DNA of 5,203 bases. Source: CAWEHT01 sp963808455. Lineage in GTDB: Bacteria > Chloroflexota > Anaerolineae > CG2-30-64-16. The stretch's first letter is position 1; the number at the start of each line of letters is the position of its first letter. The notes under the pieces were generated by a model. That model had not been told where the DNA came from, ran no database searches, and saw nothing but the letters and a program-made list of their open reading frames with translations. Both the position numbers and the translations under genes were made by a program. Of this stretch, positions 1-5,203 are shown one piece after another. The stretch lies in assembly GCA_963808455.1 (NCBI GenBank), contig CAWEHT010000205.1:1-5203 (forward strand), written 5' to 3'.

Positions 1-1143
1 CTCTGCCTTCTTATCCTGCTGGACGCGTACGTATTGCTCGACCCGGCGTGCGATATCCTCCATCGAGGATGTCACTTCGGTCGTGCTGTTGGCCTGGGTG
101 GCCGTGCCTTGCGCCACCTGTTGGATCGTTCCGGTCACCTGGCTCGTAGCGCTGCCCGATTGCTCGGCAGCGGAGGCGAGCTGTTCGCTGGCGCCGGCGA
201 CCTGGGCGGCGCTCTCCTGGATCTGGCCCACCAGGTCGCGCAGCCTGCCGAGCATGCCGGCGAAGGCCTGGCCAAGCTCGTCCCTGTCGCATTTCGGCTC
301 GACGTTCACCGTCAGGTTGCCCCCCGCGATCTGGGTCGCGGTGTCGGCCATCTCGTGCAGGTAGCCGACCGTGCGCGTGAGAGCGCGTCCGACCGCGCCG
401 AGCTCGTCCTGGCGATTGCGGAGCACGTTCTTGGTCTCCTCGCTCATGTCCCGGTTGAGGTCACCCACCGAGAACTTTTCCACTATCTCTTGTAAGAGGG
501 TAACGGCGATGGCTAGATCGCCGCTCAGGAATAAGGCAATGCCGATCCCCAGCAGCATCGCCAGGGCCATGGCTCCCACAATCAGGTTGCGGGACTGCGC
601 GAAGAGCGCTTCCCCGTCCTGGTAGGATTTCTTGGCCTCGTCGTCCTTGAGCTGCGCCAGATTATTGACGCCGGTCTCGACCGCATTCGTTGCGTCGGCG
701 CCCTCGCTGATAGCCTGGATGGCGCCGGCCTGGTCGCCCTTCATGGCCGCCGCCAGGACCTTGTCGGCCACAACTTTATAGTCGGCGTAGCTCTTCTGCA
801 CCGCGTCGTAGCCATCGCGGGCCTGCTGTGACTCGGCCAGCTTGCCAAACCCTTCCAGGTTGGCGCGCAGCTGGACGTCCAGCTGCGCCATCTGATCGGC
901 CTGGGCCTGCTTATCGGCCGGCGTCCTTGCCAGGATCGCCTGTCGGACGGCCGTGCGGATGCCGCCCAGGTCGGCTTTGACTTCCTTGATTTGCGAAACG
1001 GCCTGCAGCTGGTTCTGGTAGACCGTGTCGAGGCTGTTGTCGAGGCTGTTGGCCGCCGTATAGCCCACCATGGCGACCACTGCCGTCAGCGCAAGGACCA
1101 CGACGAATCCGATAAGGATCTTGGCCCGGATGTTCAGTTTCAT
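1..1143 (-). CDS. Methyl-accepting chemotaxis protein, 4HB-type sensor with tandem HAMP, C-terminus cut by window edge
   Basis: A membrane chemoreceptor that would sense a ligand outside the membrane and control a CheA kinase through CheW. The 381 visible residues run without a stop to base 1. Order: TM1 at about 8-30 (KILIGFVVVLALTAVVAMVG); an extracytoplasmic helical region at about 33-183 resembling 4HB_MCP ligand domains; TM2 at about 187-206 (LIVGAMALAMLLGIGIALFL); a first HAMP-like unit at about 207-262 (VGDL at 226-229, DELG at 246-249) lacking the usual proline after TM2; a second HAMP unit at about 263-305 (GGNL, DELG at 288-291); then the first methylation helix of the signalling domain, rich in Ala, Ser, Gln and Glu. 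The conserved signalling tip and C-terminal helix lie outside the window. The ATG at 1141-1143 is supported by AGGAGG (1151-1156) seven bases upstream. It follows the receiver-like gene by 57 bases on the same strand, so cotranscription is likely. Confident for family; the ligand is unknown. Confidence 0.93.
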   Translation of the reverse strand, partial: MKLNIRAKILIGFVVVLALTAVVAMVGYTAANSLDNSLDTVYQNQLQAVSQIKEVKADLGGIRTAVRQAILARTPADKQAQADQMAQLDVQLRANLEGFGKLAESQQARDGYDAVQKSYADYKVVADKVLAAAMKGDQAGAIQAISEGADATNAVETGVNNLAQLKDDEAKKSYQDGEALFAQSRNLIVGAMALAMLLGIGIALFLSGDLAIAVTLLQEIVEKFSVGDLNRDMSEETKNVLRNRQDELGAVGRALTRTVGYLHEMADTATQIAGGNLTVNVEPKCDRDELGQAFAGMLGRLRDLVGQIQESAAQVAGASEQLASAAEQSGSATSQVTGTIQQVAQGTATQANSTTEVTSSMEDIARRVEQYVRVQQDKKAE

Positions 1144-1150
1144 GGCATTT

Positions 1151-1156
1151 CCTCCT
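1151..1156 (-). promoter_or_regulatory. Shine-Dalgarno site of the MCP gene
   Basis: A perfect AGGAGG on the minus strand lies seven bases before the ATG at 1141-1143. This fixes the MCP start. It sits in the 57-base gap after the receiver-like gene, where I see no convincing promoter or terminator. A TATACA just upstream (about 1158-1163) lacks a matching -35. Confidence 0.85.
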
Positions 1157-1200
1157 GTGTATAGATTCCTGGCGGGAGACATGGCGCCGGCGCGACAGTG

Positions 1201-1593
1201 CTACGTCCGACTGCCAGAAGAACGACCGGCATGGCCCGATAGCAGCCCTCCCACGATGGCTCGCAATTCGGCCGCCGGGGTGCCCAACAGCATAAAGGCG
1301 TCGGGGGCACCTATGCCCCGCCAATCCGGCGCCTCGTCGGCCAGGACCGCGCAGCGCGTTTGAGGGGACGCCGCCCGGATCTCTCTGACGAAGTCCGACG
1401 CGATGCCCGCCTTCAACGAGCTGGCGTCCAGCACGACCAGCATTGCCGGTCCGCTTCTCAGCACGTCGACGGCGGCCTCGAGGCTGGAGGCCTGCCCAAC
1501 CGCCCCCACGCCGCTCAGGCTGGATAGCAAGGCGGCCAGAGCATCCCGCAGGCTGGCAACCTGACCGATGACGAGAGCCTTTTGTTCTGCCAT
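1201..1593 (-). CDS. Stand-alone degenerate receiver-domain protein (CheY/NarL-receiver-like, no output domain)
   Basis: A 130-residue protein with the length and pattern of a single response-regulator receiver and nothing else. It aligns by eye with NarL-type receivers: KALVIGQVASLRDALAALL matches strand 1/helix 1, VVLDAS the phosphoacceptor strand, and APDAFMLLGTPAAELRAI the strand 5/helix 5 region. The candidate phosphoacceptor D56 is kept. The N-terminal acidic pair is replaced (VIGQ), the Thr/Ser of strand 4 is Ala (VLADEA), and the strand-5 lysine is Leu (FMLLGTP where FLLKGTP is typical). It is therefore probably a pseudo-receiver that does not undergo normal phosphotransfer; this is inference. 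I chose ATG 1591-1593 because the fold begins there and AGGAGG lies upstream; an in-frame ATG at 1639-1641 (146 residues) has no ribosome site. It precedes the MCP gene by 57 bases, suggesting a chemosensory partner role. Confidence 0.75.
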   Translation of the reverse strand: MAEQKALVIGQVASLRDALAALLSSLSGVGAVGQASSLEAAVDVLRSGPAMLVVLDASSLKAGIASDFVREIRAASPQTRCAVLADEAPDWRGIGAPDAFMLLGTPAAELRAIVGGLLSGHAGRSSGSRT

Positions 1594-1612
1594 GCTTGAA
1601 CAAGCGCCTCCT
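1594..1612 (-). promoter_or_regulatory. Ribosome-binding site of the receiver-like gene with a palindrome in its spacer
   Basis: AGGAGG (1607-1612, minus strand) lies 13 bases from the ATG at 1591-1593, longer than usual. Twelve of those bases (1594-1605) form a near-perfect palindrome, GCTTGTTCAAGC, directly against the start codon. A small hairpin with four base pairs and a GTTC loop would shorten the effective spacing. The strong SD supports the 130-residue start; whether the palindrome folds is inference. Confidence 0.55.
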
Positions 1613-1783
1613 CGGAGCAAGGGCCGGCCCACGCGGGCCATTCGGTGTCATCTCGGCGGCCACCGGGCACGACGCGCGCGTCCCGAGAACAACGGTTACC
1701 CTTCGCCTGTCGCGCAAGAACTAAGGGTCAGCTTAGCACGCTCCCGCCGGCCGCACATCGTAGCCGGCGCGTGCCTTGGGCAC
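1613..1783 (-). other. Leader and presumed promoter region of the receiver-MCP unit
   Basis: About 170 bases between the upstream terminator and the receiver-like gene's ribosome site. I find no convincing -35/-10 pair on the minus strand. Two inverted repeats are visible: GGCCC/GGGCC with a four-base loop (1626-1639) and CTAAG/CTTAG with a six-base centre (1721-1736). A further short one, GTGCC/GGCAC (1771-1783), abuts the terminator T-tract. Because the terminator should end transcription from the kinase operon, a promoter is expected here, but none is recognisable. Confidence 0.3.
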
Positions 1784-1810
1784 AAAAAAGACTGCCACTT
1801 CGGCAGTCTT
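1784..1810 (-). terminator. Intrinsic terminator of the kinase-regulator operon
   Basis: On the minus strand a perfect 9-bp stem (AAGACTGCC / GGCAGTCTT, plus positions 1802-1810 and 1788-1796) with a five-base loop (1797-1801) runs into a six-T tract (1789-1784). It begins 46 bases after the stop codon of the response regulator. There is no T-tract on the plus-strand side, so it is directional and separates the two minus-strand units. Confidence 0.9.
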
Positions 1811-1856
1811 CGGTACGCGGGCACACGTAGGCCCGCCAGGACTTGGGTACTCGCGG

Positions 1857-2504
1857 TCAGATACAGGCCAGGCCCTCCCGCAGGGCGCAGAGCGTCGCCT
1901 GGACGCGGTTGGCAACCTGCAGCTTGCCCAGGATGTTGGTGATGTGCGCGTTCACCGTGCGCTCGCTGATCACCAGTTCGTGGGCGATCTCCTCATTCGA
2001 GAGGCCGCGCGCCACCAACCTCAGCACCGTTGCCTCACGCTCCGTCAACGGTTCGTGCGCCGCTCGGGGCTCCTGCGGACGGCGCATCTCCTGCATCATC
2101 TTGAGGGCGATGCTGGGATGCAGCGAAGGTTTGCCGCCGTATACGTCCCGGACCGCCCGCAGCAGCTCCGGCGAGGGCGAGTCTTTCAGCAAATAACCCA
2201 GCGCACCGGCCTTGATCGCCGGGAACACCTTGTCGTCCGCCGCAAAGCTGGTCAGCACCAGGATGCAGGCCGCAGGGTGGCGCCGCTTGATCTCGCCGAT
2301 GGCCGTCAGCCCGTCCATGCGCGGCATAACCAGGTCCATCAAGACCACGTCGGCCAATATCCTGTCCAGCTTCTCCACCGCCTCCTGGCCGTCCGCCGCT
2401 TCCCCGACCACCTCCATATCAGGCTGCGTCCCCAACACGGCTCGTAAGCCCTCGCGCACGATCACGTGGTCGTCGGCAAAGAACACCTTGATTCGCTCTT
2501 TCAT
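1857..2504 (-). CDS. NarL/FixJ-family response regulator (receiver + LuxR-type HTH)
   Basis: A DNA-binding transcription factor of 215 residues, normal for the family. The receiver (about 4-120) has every key residue: acidic pair D11/D12, phosphoacceptor D57 in VLMDLVMP, T85 in LVLTSF, and K107 in YLLKDSP. After a linker (about 125-150) comes the LuxR/GerE HTH (about 151-212), with LTERE at 153-157 and the recognition region GLSNEEIAHELVISERTVNAH at 167-187. The ATG (2502-2504) overlaps the kinase stop TGA (2501-2503) as ATGA, so translation is probably coupled; AAGGAG at 2515-2520 lies ten bases upstream, within the kinase gene. The adjacent HisKA_3-type kinase is its expected phosphodonor. 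A terminator follows 46 bases downstream. Target genes cannot be read from the sequence; the divergent secreted gene is a possible one. Confidence 0.97.
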   Translation of the reverse strand: MKERIKVFFADDHVIVREGLRAVLGTQPDMEVVGEAADGQEAVEKLDRILADVVLMDLVMPRMDGLTAIGEIKRRHPAACILVLTSFAADDKVFPAIKAGALGYLLKDSPSPELLRAVRDVYGGKPSLHPSIALKMMQEMRRPQEPRAAHEPLTEREATVLRLVARGLSNEEIAHELVISERTVNAHITNILGKLQVANRVQATLCALREGLACI

Positions 2505-3670
2505 CCTCGCGCTTCTCCTTCCAGGGGCATCTGGCGGTTCTCGGGCCGGCGCCAGCTCTCGGGCCGCCTGACGGCGACGACCACCCTGGTCCCCTGCCCC
2601 ACCGCCGAACTGATCGTCAGCGTGCCGTGGATCTTCTCGGCGCGCTCGCGCATGCTGATCAGGCCGAGCCCACCCTGGCGCACCGCCGCCGGATCGAAGC
2701 CCTGCCCGTCGTCGGCAACCGAAAGCTCCACGGTGCCCTCCTGGCTGTGCAGCGCTACGGTCACCCGCGAGGCGTATGCGTGCTTGAGCACATTGTTGAG
2801 CGCTTCCTGAGCGATCCCGTACAGCCCTTCGGTCAGGTCCGCCGGCAACGCGAGGGCCTCGTCTGCCACCAGTTGGGCCTTTACGCCGGCCCGTCGCTCG
2901 ACCGCGCTCAGGCGGTAGTCCAGCGCGCCCACCAACCCCTGATCGTCGAGGGCCGCGGGCCGCAGCTGATAGACCAGCAGGCGCATTTCCTTGAGGGCCT
3001 GCACGGCCGTCTCGCTGATGCGCGGCAGGTACTGGCAGGCCGGCTCCAATTTGCCAGACGCGGCTTGCTGCGAGCCGGCGTCGGCAAAGAGGGTCAGGCC
3101 ATAAAGTGCCTGTGTGACCGAGTCGTGAAGCTCGCGCGCCATCCGCTCGCGCTCCTCACGCAGCGCGGCTTCGACCTTCCGCCGATCGCTGATATCGCTG
3201 CCCATCGCCAGCACGCCCGTTGCTTTCCCCTGCTTGTCTGTGACCGGCGAATACGTCCACTCGCAGACGACGGTCCGGCCATCCTTGGTCAGATTCGTGT
3301 GGACATGCTGCCCTACGGCCTCCCCGGCCGTGAGGCTCTGCCATCTGCCATCGAGATCCGGTGTCAACTCCACCGGCAGGATCAGGCCATGGGCGCTCTT
3401 CCCGATGGCCTCCGCGGCCGTGAAGCCAAAGATGCGTTCCGCCGCCGGGTTCCAGGACTGGACACGCCTCTCGACGTCTGTCAGCACGCAGGCGATCGGC
3501 ATCTGCTCGAACTGAAGTCGGAGGCGGTTCTCGCTCTCGCGCAGCGCTTCGAGCGCGGCTTCGTTCTGCGACTGGGCGCGCTTGCGCACGCTGATGTCTC
3601 GAGCCACGCTCACGTAGCCCTGGCCAACGCCACTGTCCGCCAGGGAGATGAGTGCACAATCGCAGGTCAA
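2501..3670 (-). CDS. C-terminal open frame of the kinase: PAS3-HisKA_3-HATPase (389 residues if started at TTG)
   Basis: This is the longest open reading frame containing the catalytic half. It carries the end of PAS2, a linker helix, PAS3 (about 42-162 here), the H-box histidine at residue 182 and the full ATP-binding domain. The frame opens after a TGA at 3728-3730, and the first possible start is TTG at 3668-3670; no ATG or GTG lies between. A GTG lies 19 codons further in. Neither has a good ribosome site. The TTG falls in the middle of a PAS strand, so it is unlikely to be a natural start; I regard this as the distal part of the frameshifted kinase. If translated independently it would keep one whole sensory domain and all catalytic motifs. 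Confidence 0.6.
   Translation of the reverse strand: MTCDCALISLADSGVGQGYVSVARDISVRKRAQSQNEAALEALRESENRLRLQFEQMPIACVLTDVERRVQSWNPAAERIFGFTAAEAIGKSAHGLILPVELTPDLDGRWQSLTAGEAVGQHVHTNLTKDGRTVVCEWTYSPVTDKQGKATGVLAMGSDISDRRKVEAALREERERMARELHDSVTQALYGLTLFADAGSQQAASGKLEPACQYLPRISETAVQALKEMRLLVYQLRPAALDDQGLVGALDYRLSAVERRAGVKAQLVADEALALPADLTEGLYGIAQEALNNVLKHAYASRVTVALHSQEGTVELSVADDGQGFDPAAVRQGGLGLISMRERAEKIHGTLTISSAVGQGTRVVVAVRRPESWRRPENRQMPLEGEARG
2515..2520 (-). promoter_or_regulatory. Shine-Dalgarno site of the response regulator inside the kinase gene
   Basis: AAGGAG on the minus strand, ten bases before the ATG at 2502-2504, inside the last codons of the kinase. Together with the ATGA overlap it allows reinitiation or direct entry, so the regulator may still be made even if the kinase frame is broken. 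Confidence 0.6.
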
Positions 3671-4349
3671 ATCCGTGCCGTCCCGGCGATGCTGCTCGAG
3701 CTCGGCCCCGCCAGCGGCCCTCGCGCCTCAGGACCTCGCCCATCGGTTCAAGCTCCCGCCTGCTGATCCCGAGCTCCACCACTTCCGTAACCGGCCGTCC
3801 TAGGACTTCGCCGGCACGCCAACCGTACATGCCTTCGGCTGCGGGGTTCCACTCCGTGATCCGAAGCTGGGAGTCGGCGCCGATCACCGCATCGTTGACA
3901 TTGGCGAGCAGGAAGCCGTGGTAGGCGGCTTGCTTTTGCGCCTGACGCTGCACTGTCACGTCACGGCTGATCTCCAGCGTGCCCGCTGCCTTTCCCTCGT
4001 CATCTCGCTGCAACGTCCAGCAGCTGCTGACAACGATCACGGCGCCGTCTCGCCGGGTGCGGGCCAGGTCACCGTCCCATCGCCCACGTTCCTTCAGCTC
4101 ACGGTAAACCACGTCTTCGGAGCCCGGGAAACGGGTGCCCAGCAGGCTGTGCACCCGACTGCCCACCGCCTGCTCCGCGGTCCAACCATACACGCTTTCG
4201 GCGCCGCGATTCCAGTAGCGCACGCAGCAGGCCATATCGTGAACCACGATGGCGCTGCCCGTGAGGTCCAGCAGCTCCTCTTGCTCCCTGAGCCTGGCGC
4301 AGAGCTGCTCCAGCCCGATGGGCCGGGCCGTTGCCCCCTCACCACTCAT
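3156..4349 (-). CDS. N-terminal open frame of the kinase: PAS1 and most of PAS2, then out-of-frame tail
   Basis: Starting at ATG 4347-4349, this frame stays open for 397 codons. Only residues 1-215 are genuine kinase sequence: PAS1 and the first part of PAS2, ending at EGRWRG. Residues 216-397 are Arg/Gly/Pro-rich shadow translation of the kinase in the wrong frame and have no domain character. A ribosome that ignored the frameshift would make a protein without H-box or ATPase, hence not a kinase. PAS1 has adjacent cysteines at 41-42 (DMACCVRYW); I would not assign a redox role from that alone. Confidence 0.5.
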   Translation of the reverse strand: MSGEGATARPIGLEQLCARLREQEELLDLTGSAIVVHDMACCVRYWNRGAESVYGWTAEQAVGSRVHSLLGTRFPGSEDVVYRELKERGRWDGDLARTRRDGAVIVVSSCWTLQRDDEGKAAGTLEISRDVTVQRQAQKQAAYHGFLLANVNDAVIGADSQLRITEWNPAAEGMYGWRAGEVLGRPVTEVVELGISRRELEPMGEVLRREGRWRGRARAASPGRHGFDLRLCTHLPGGQWRWPGLRERGSRHQRAQARPVAERSRARSAAREREPPPTSVRADADRLRADRRREACPVLEPGGGTHLWLHGRGGHREERPWPDPAGGVDTGSRWQMAEPHGRGGRRAACPHESDQGWPDRRLRVDVFAGHRQAGESNGRAGDGQRYQRSAEGRSRAA

Positions 4350-4415
4350 GTGCCGGTTCGCCGCCGGCCGATGTGATGCATGCGGCCGCCTATTACGTCA
4401 ATGTCGACCCTACTT

Positions 4416-4443
4416 ATTATGTATCGGCCCCTTGCCCCTGCAA
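4416..4443 (-). promoter_or_regulatory. Candidate sigma70-type promoter of the kinase operon
   Basis: On the minus strand, TTGCAG (4443-4438) and CATAAT (4421-4416) are 16 bases apart, matching the consensus at three and five of six positions. Initiation near 4409 would give a leader of about 60 bases before the kinase ATG. It lies in the most AT-rich stretch of the window. It is a by-eye match only. Confidence 0.3.
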
Positions 4444-4518
4444 GCACATGAGGAGTTTGTACGTATCTTGACATAGTGCCTCGCCTCGTTGCCGCTGGGG
4501 CAGGATCGCCCACGCCTG

Positions 4519-4527
4519 TGGTATGCT
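4519..4527 (+). promoter_or_regulatory. Candidate extended -10 element of the secreted-protein gene
   Basis: TGGTATGCT fits the extended -10 form (TGN followed by a TATAAT-like hexamer, four of six). No -35 is present at 16-18 bases. Initiation near 4534 would leave only about 12 bases before the ATG at 4546, so the transcript would have almost no ribosome-binding leader. By-eye match only. Confidence 0.25.
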
Positions 4528-4545
4528 GGTCTCGCCAAATGACCG

Positions 4546-5203
4546 ATGGGAGGGAATCTGAACGGGCATCTGCCGGCATGGCTGAGGGCGTTGCTTCTGG
4601 CTCTGGCCCTGTCGCTGGCGGCCGGGACCGGCGCACCGGCCGCTCCGGCCGCTCCGGCAGACCAGACCCAGGTCATCTACGATGACGCGCTGGCGAGCGG
4701 CTGGGCTGACTGGTCCTGGGCGCAGGTGAACCTCGCCAATACCTCGCCGGTGCACAGCGGCACCCACAGCATCGCGGTGACCTACGGCGCCTGGCAGGGG
4801 CTGTACCTGCACAACCCGAACGTAACGACCCTGGGTTTCACCTACCTCCGCTTTTTCATCGACGGCGGCACGGCGGGCGGGCAGCGCATGAACCTGTTCG
4901 TGAACCTGCAGGCCTCCGGCCAGGACCAGGACGGCCCCGCCGTGGCCCTCACACCGCCGGCCGCGGGAAGCTGGACCGAAGTGCGCGTGCCGCTGGCAAC
5001 GCTGAATCCGGCCGGGGTGACGATCACCGGCATCACCTGGCAGGACATCACGGGCGCCTCGCAGCCTGTTTTCTATCTCGACGATATTGGGTTCCTGGCC
5101 GTACAGGCAGCGGCCGCGCCGCAGCTCTCCGGCGGCAGCGTTTCCCCGCGCTCATTGCCCGCCGATGGCTCCACGCAATTCGTCGTGCGAGTCCACGCGG
5201 TCG
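4546..5203 (+). CDS. Secreted protein with carbohydrate-binding-like beta-sandwich domain, C-terminus cut by window edge
   Basis: The 219 visible codons run without a stop to the right edge. Residues 1-38 are a secretion signal: n-region with R14, hydrophobic core ALLLALALSLAAG (15-27), then an Ala/Pro stretch ending in APA, with cleavage likely near A38/D39. Residues 43-185 form a beta-rich domain (VIYDDALASGWADWSW, then VHSGTHSIAVTY, LRFFIDGG, GSWTEVRVPLATL, and closing FYLDDIGFL). This pattern recurs in jelly-roll carbohydrate-binding modules N-terminal to extracellular glycosidases and other surface proteins; aromatic residues W50, W53 and W55 could contact sugar. From about 190, LSGGSVSPRSLPADGSTQFVVRV resembles the first strands of an Ig-like domain. 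A catalytic domain could follow outside the window. The ATG is the first start after an in-frame TGA (4540-4542), but it has no upstream SD; a GGGAGGG lies just after it. Divergent from the kinase operon. Confidence 0.8.
   Translation, partial: MGGNLNGHLPAWLRALLLALALSLAAGTGAPAAPAAPADQTQVIYDDALASGWADWSWAQVNLANTSPVHSGTHSIAVTYGAWQGLYLHNPNVTTLGFTYLRFFIDGGTAGGQRMNLFVNLQASGQDQDGPAVALTPPAAGSWTEVRVPLATLNPAGVTITGITWQDITGASQPVFYLDDIGFLAVQAAAAPQLSGGSVSPRSLPADGSTQFVVRVHAV
4636..4658 (+). repeat. 9-bp tandem repeat encoding the Pro-Ala-Ala linker
   Basis: The unit ccggccgct occurs twice (4636-4644, 4645-4653) and is followed by a partial copy (4654-4658). It encodes PAA-PAA-PA next to the predicted signal-peptide cleavage site. 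In-frame repeats like this can gain or lose units by slippage without breaking the gene. Confidence 0.8.

Larger units (their letters stand above)
2501..4349 (-). pseudogene. Three-PAS soluble sensor histidine kinase (HisKA_3/HATPase), interrupted by a one-base frameshift
   Basis: Removing one base at about 3704-3709 gives a continuous 615-residue kinase. Numbered on that repaired protein: PAS1 about 22-138 (YWNRGAESVYGW), PAS2 about 140-262 (EWNPAAEGMYGW), PAS3 about 268-388 (SWNPAAERIFGF), a HisKA_3 region with phosphoacceptor H408 (MARELHDSVTQALYGL), and an HATPase domain with N-box near N519 (QEALNNVLKHA), D547 in the DDGQGF G1 box and a GGLGLISMRERA G2 region at 559-570. No membrane segment or signal peptide is present, so it should be cytoplasmic. 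It would autophosphorylate H408 and pass phosphate to the overlapping response regulator. As written, frame one is correct only to G215 (WRG) and the correct sequence resumes one frame over at E216 (ELEQHRRDGTDL), inside PAS2. Domain content is otherwise undamaged on both sides, so the lesion is either recent or a sequence error. The start ATG (4347-4349) has only a weak ribosome site. Confidence 0.85.
4350..4545. other. Divergent intergenic control region between kinase operon and secreted-protein gene
   Basis: A 196-base gap between two divergent genes. Its kinase-proximal half (about 4390-4475) is clearly AT-richer than the flanking genes. Besides the two candidate promoters listed separately, it holds a perfect TTGACA on the plus strand (4468-4473) with no -10 at normal spacing, TTGACG on the minus strand (4401-4396) also without a partner, and a short hairpin CTTGC/GCAAG (4431-4444). 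This is the most likely place for the response regulator to bind, but I cannot identify an operator. Confidence 0.5.

Noticed and set aside
34..495. Plus-strand open frame of 153 codons opposite the MCP
   Set aside because: It lies antisense to the MCP HAMP and signalling helices and is a GC-driven shadow.
911..1717. Minus-strand open frame of 268 codons overlapping the receiver-like gene and the MCP start
   Set aside because: It is read in the wrong frame across two real genes, is Arg/Gly/Pro-rich, and has no recognisable motif. The MCP and receiver frames explain this stretch.
1776..2447. Plus-strand open frame of 223 codons opposite the response regulator
   Set aside because: Antisense to a complete NarL/FixJ regulator; it also starts within the terminator region and has no domain signal.
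3701..3712. Programmed ribosomal frameshift at the kinase break
   Set aside because: There is no slippery A/T heptamer and no obvious following pseudoknot; a simple indel or sequence error is the better explanation.
2627..3766. Long plus-strand open frame of 379 codons opposite the kinase
   Set aside because: It is antisense to strongly recognisable PAS and ATPase domains. Its translation is His/Arg/Leu-rich without domain character, as expected opposite a GC-rich gene.
4468..4473. Perfect TTGACA as a plus-strand -35 element
   Set aside because: No TATAAT-like hexamer lies 15-19 bases downstream, so it is not called as a promoter, only noted in the intergenic entry.
4451..4476. AGGAG followed by TTG ACA TAG as a tiny leader ORF
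   Set aside because: Two codons with a non-ATG start and 12-base spacing is well within chance in an AT-richer stretch.
4346..4636. Minus-strand open frames in the intergenic region (96, 88 and 131 codons)
   Set aside because: They overlap the divergent control region and the antisense of the signal-peptide gene. Composition is Arg/Ala/Pro-rich and no ribosome site supports them.

Overview
The window is a GC-rich bacterial segment dominated by signal transduction. High GC, a soluble multi-PAS kinase paired with a NarL/FixJ-type regulator, an MCP with tandem HAMP units, and a secreted beta-sandwich protein with an Ala/Pro linker together suggest a Chloroflexota-like organism. That placement rests on protein style alone; the window holds no rRNA, tRNA or housekeeping marker.

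Layout, read leftward from the divergent control region at 4350-4545. On the minus strand comes a histidine kinase (4349-2501) with three PAS domains, a HisKA_3-type dimerisation/phosphoacceptor region and an HATPase domain. Its reading frame is broken by one surplus base at about 3704-3709, inside the second PAS domain. Its stop overlaps the start of a NarL/FixJ response regulator (2504-1857) in an ATGA junction. A clean intrinsic terminator (1784-1810) closes this two-gene operon. After a 190-base leader region comes a second minus-strand unit: a small stand-alone receiver-like protein that has lost several catalytic residues (1593-1201), then, 57 bases on, a membrane methyl-accepting chemotaxis protein (1143 to beyond the left edge). 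On the plus strand, diverging from the kinase, a secreted protein (4546 to beyond the right edge) has a signal peptide, an Ala/Pro linker, a carbohydrate-binding-like beta-sandwich domain and the start of what looks like an Ig-like domain.

How the parts may work together: the kinase has no membrane segment, so it probably reads a cytoplasmic signal through its PAS domains and phosphorylates the regulator at D57, which binds DNA through its LuxR-type HTH. The divergent secreted gene is a natural but unproven target. The receiver-like protein and the MCP form a separate putative chemosensory unit. Both the MCP and the secreted protein are cut by the window edges.

I see no CRISPR array, mobile element, RNA gene or attachment site. 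No clearly new system is visible; the points most worth a second look are the kinase frameshift, the degenerate receiver next to the MCP, and the unusual ribosome-binding arrangement of that receiver gene.
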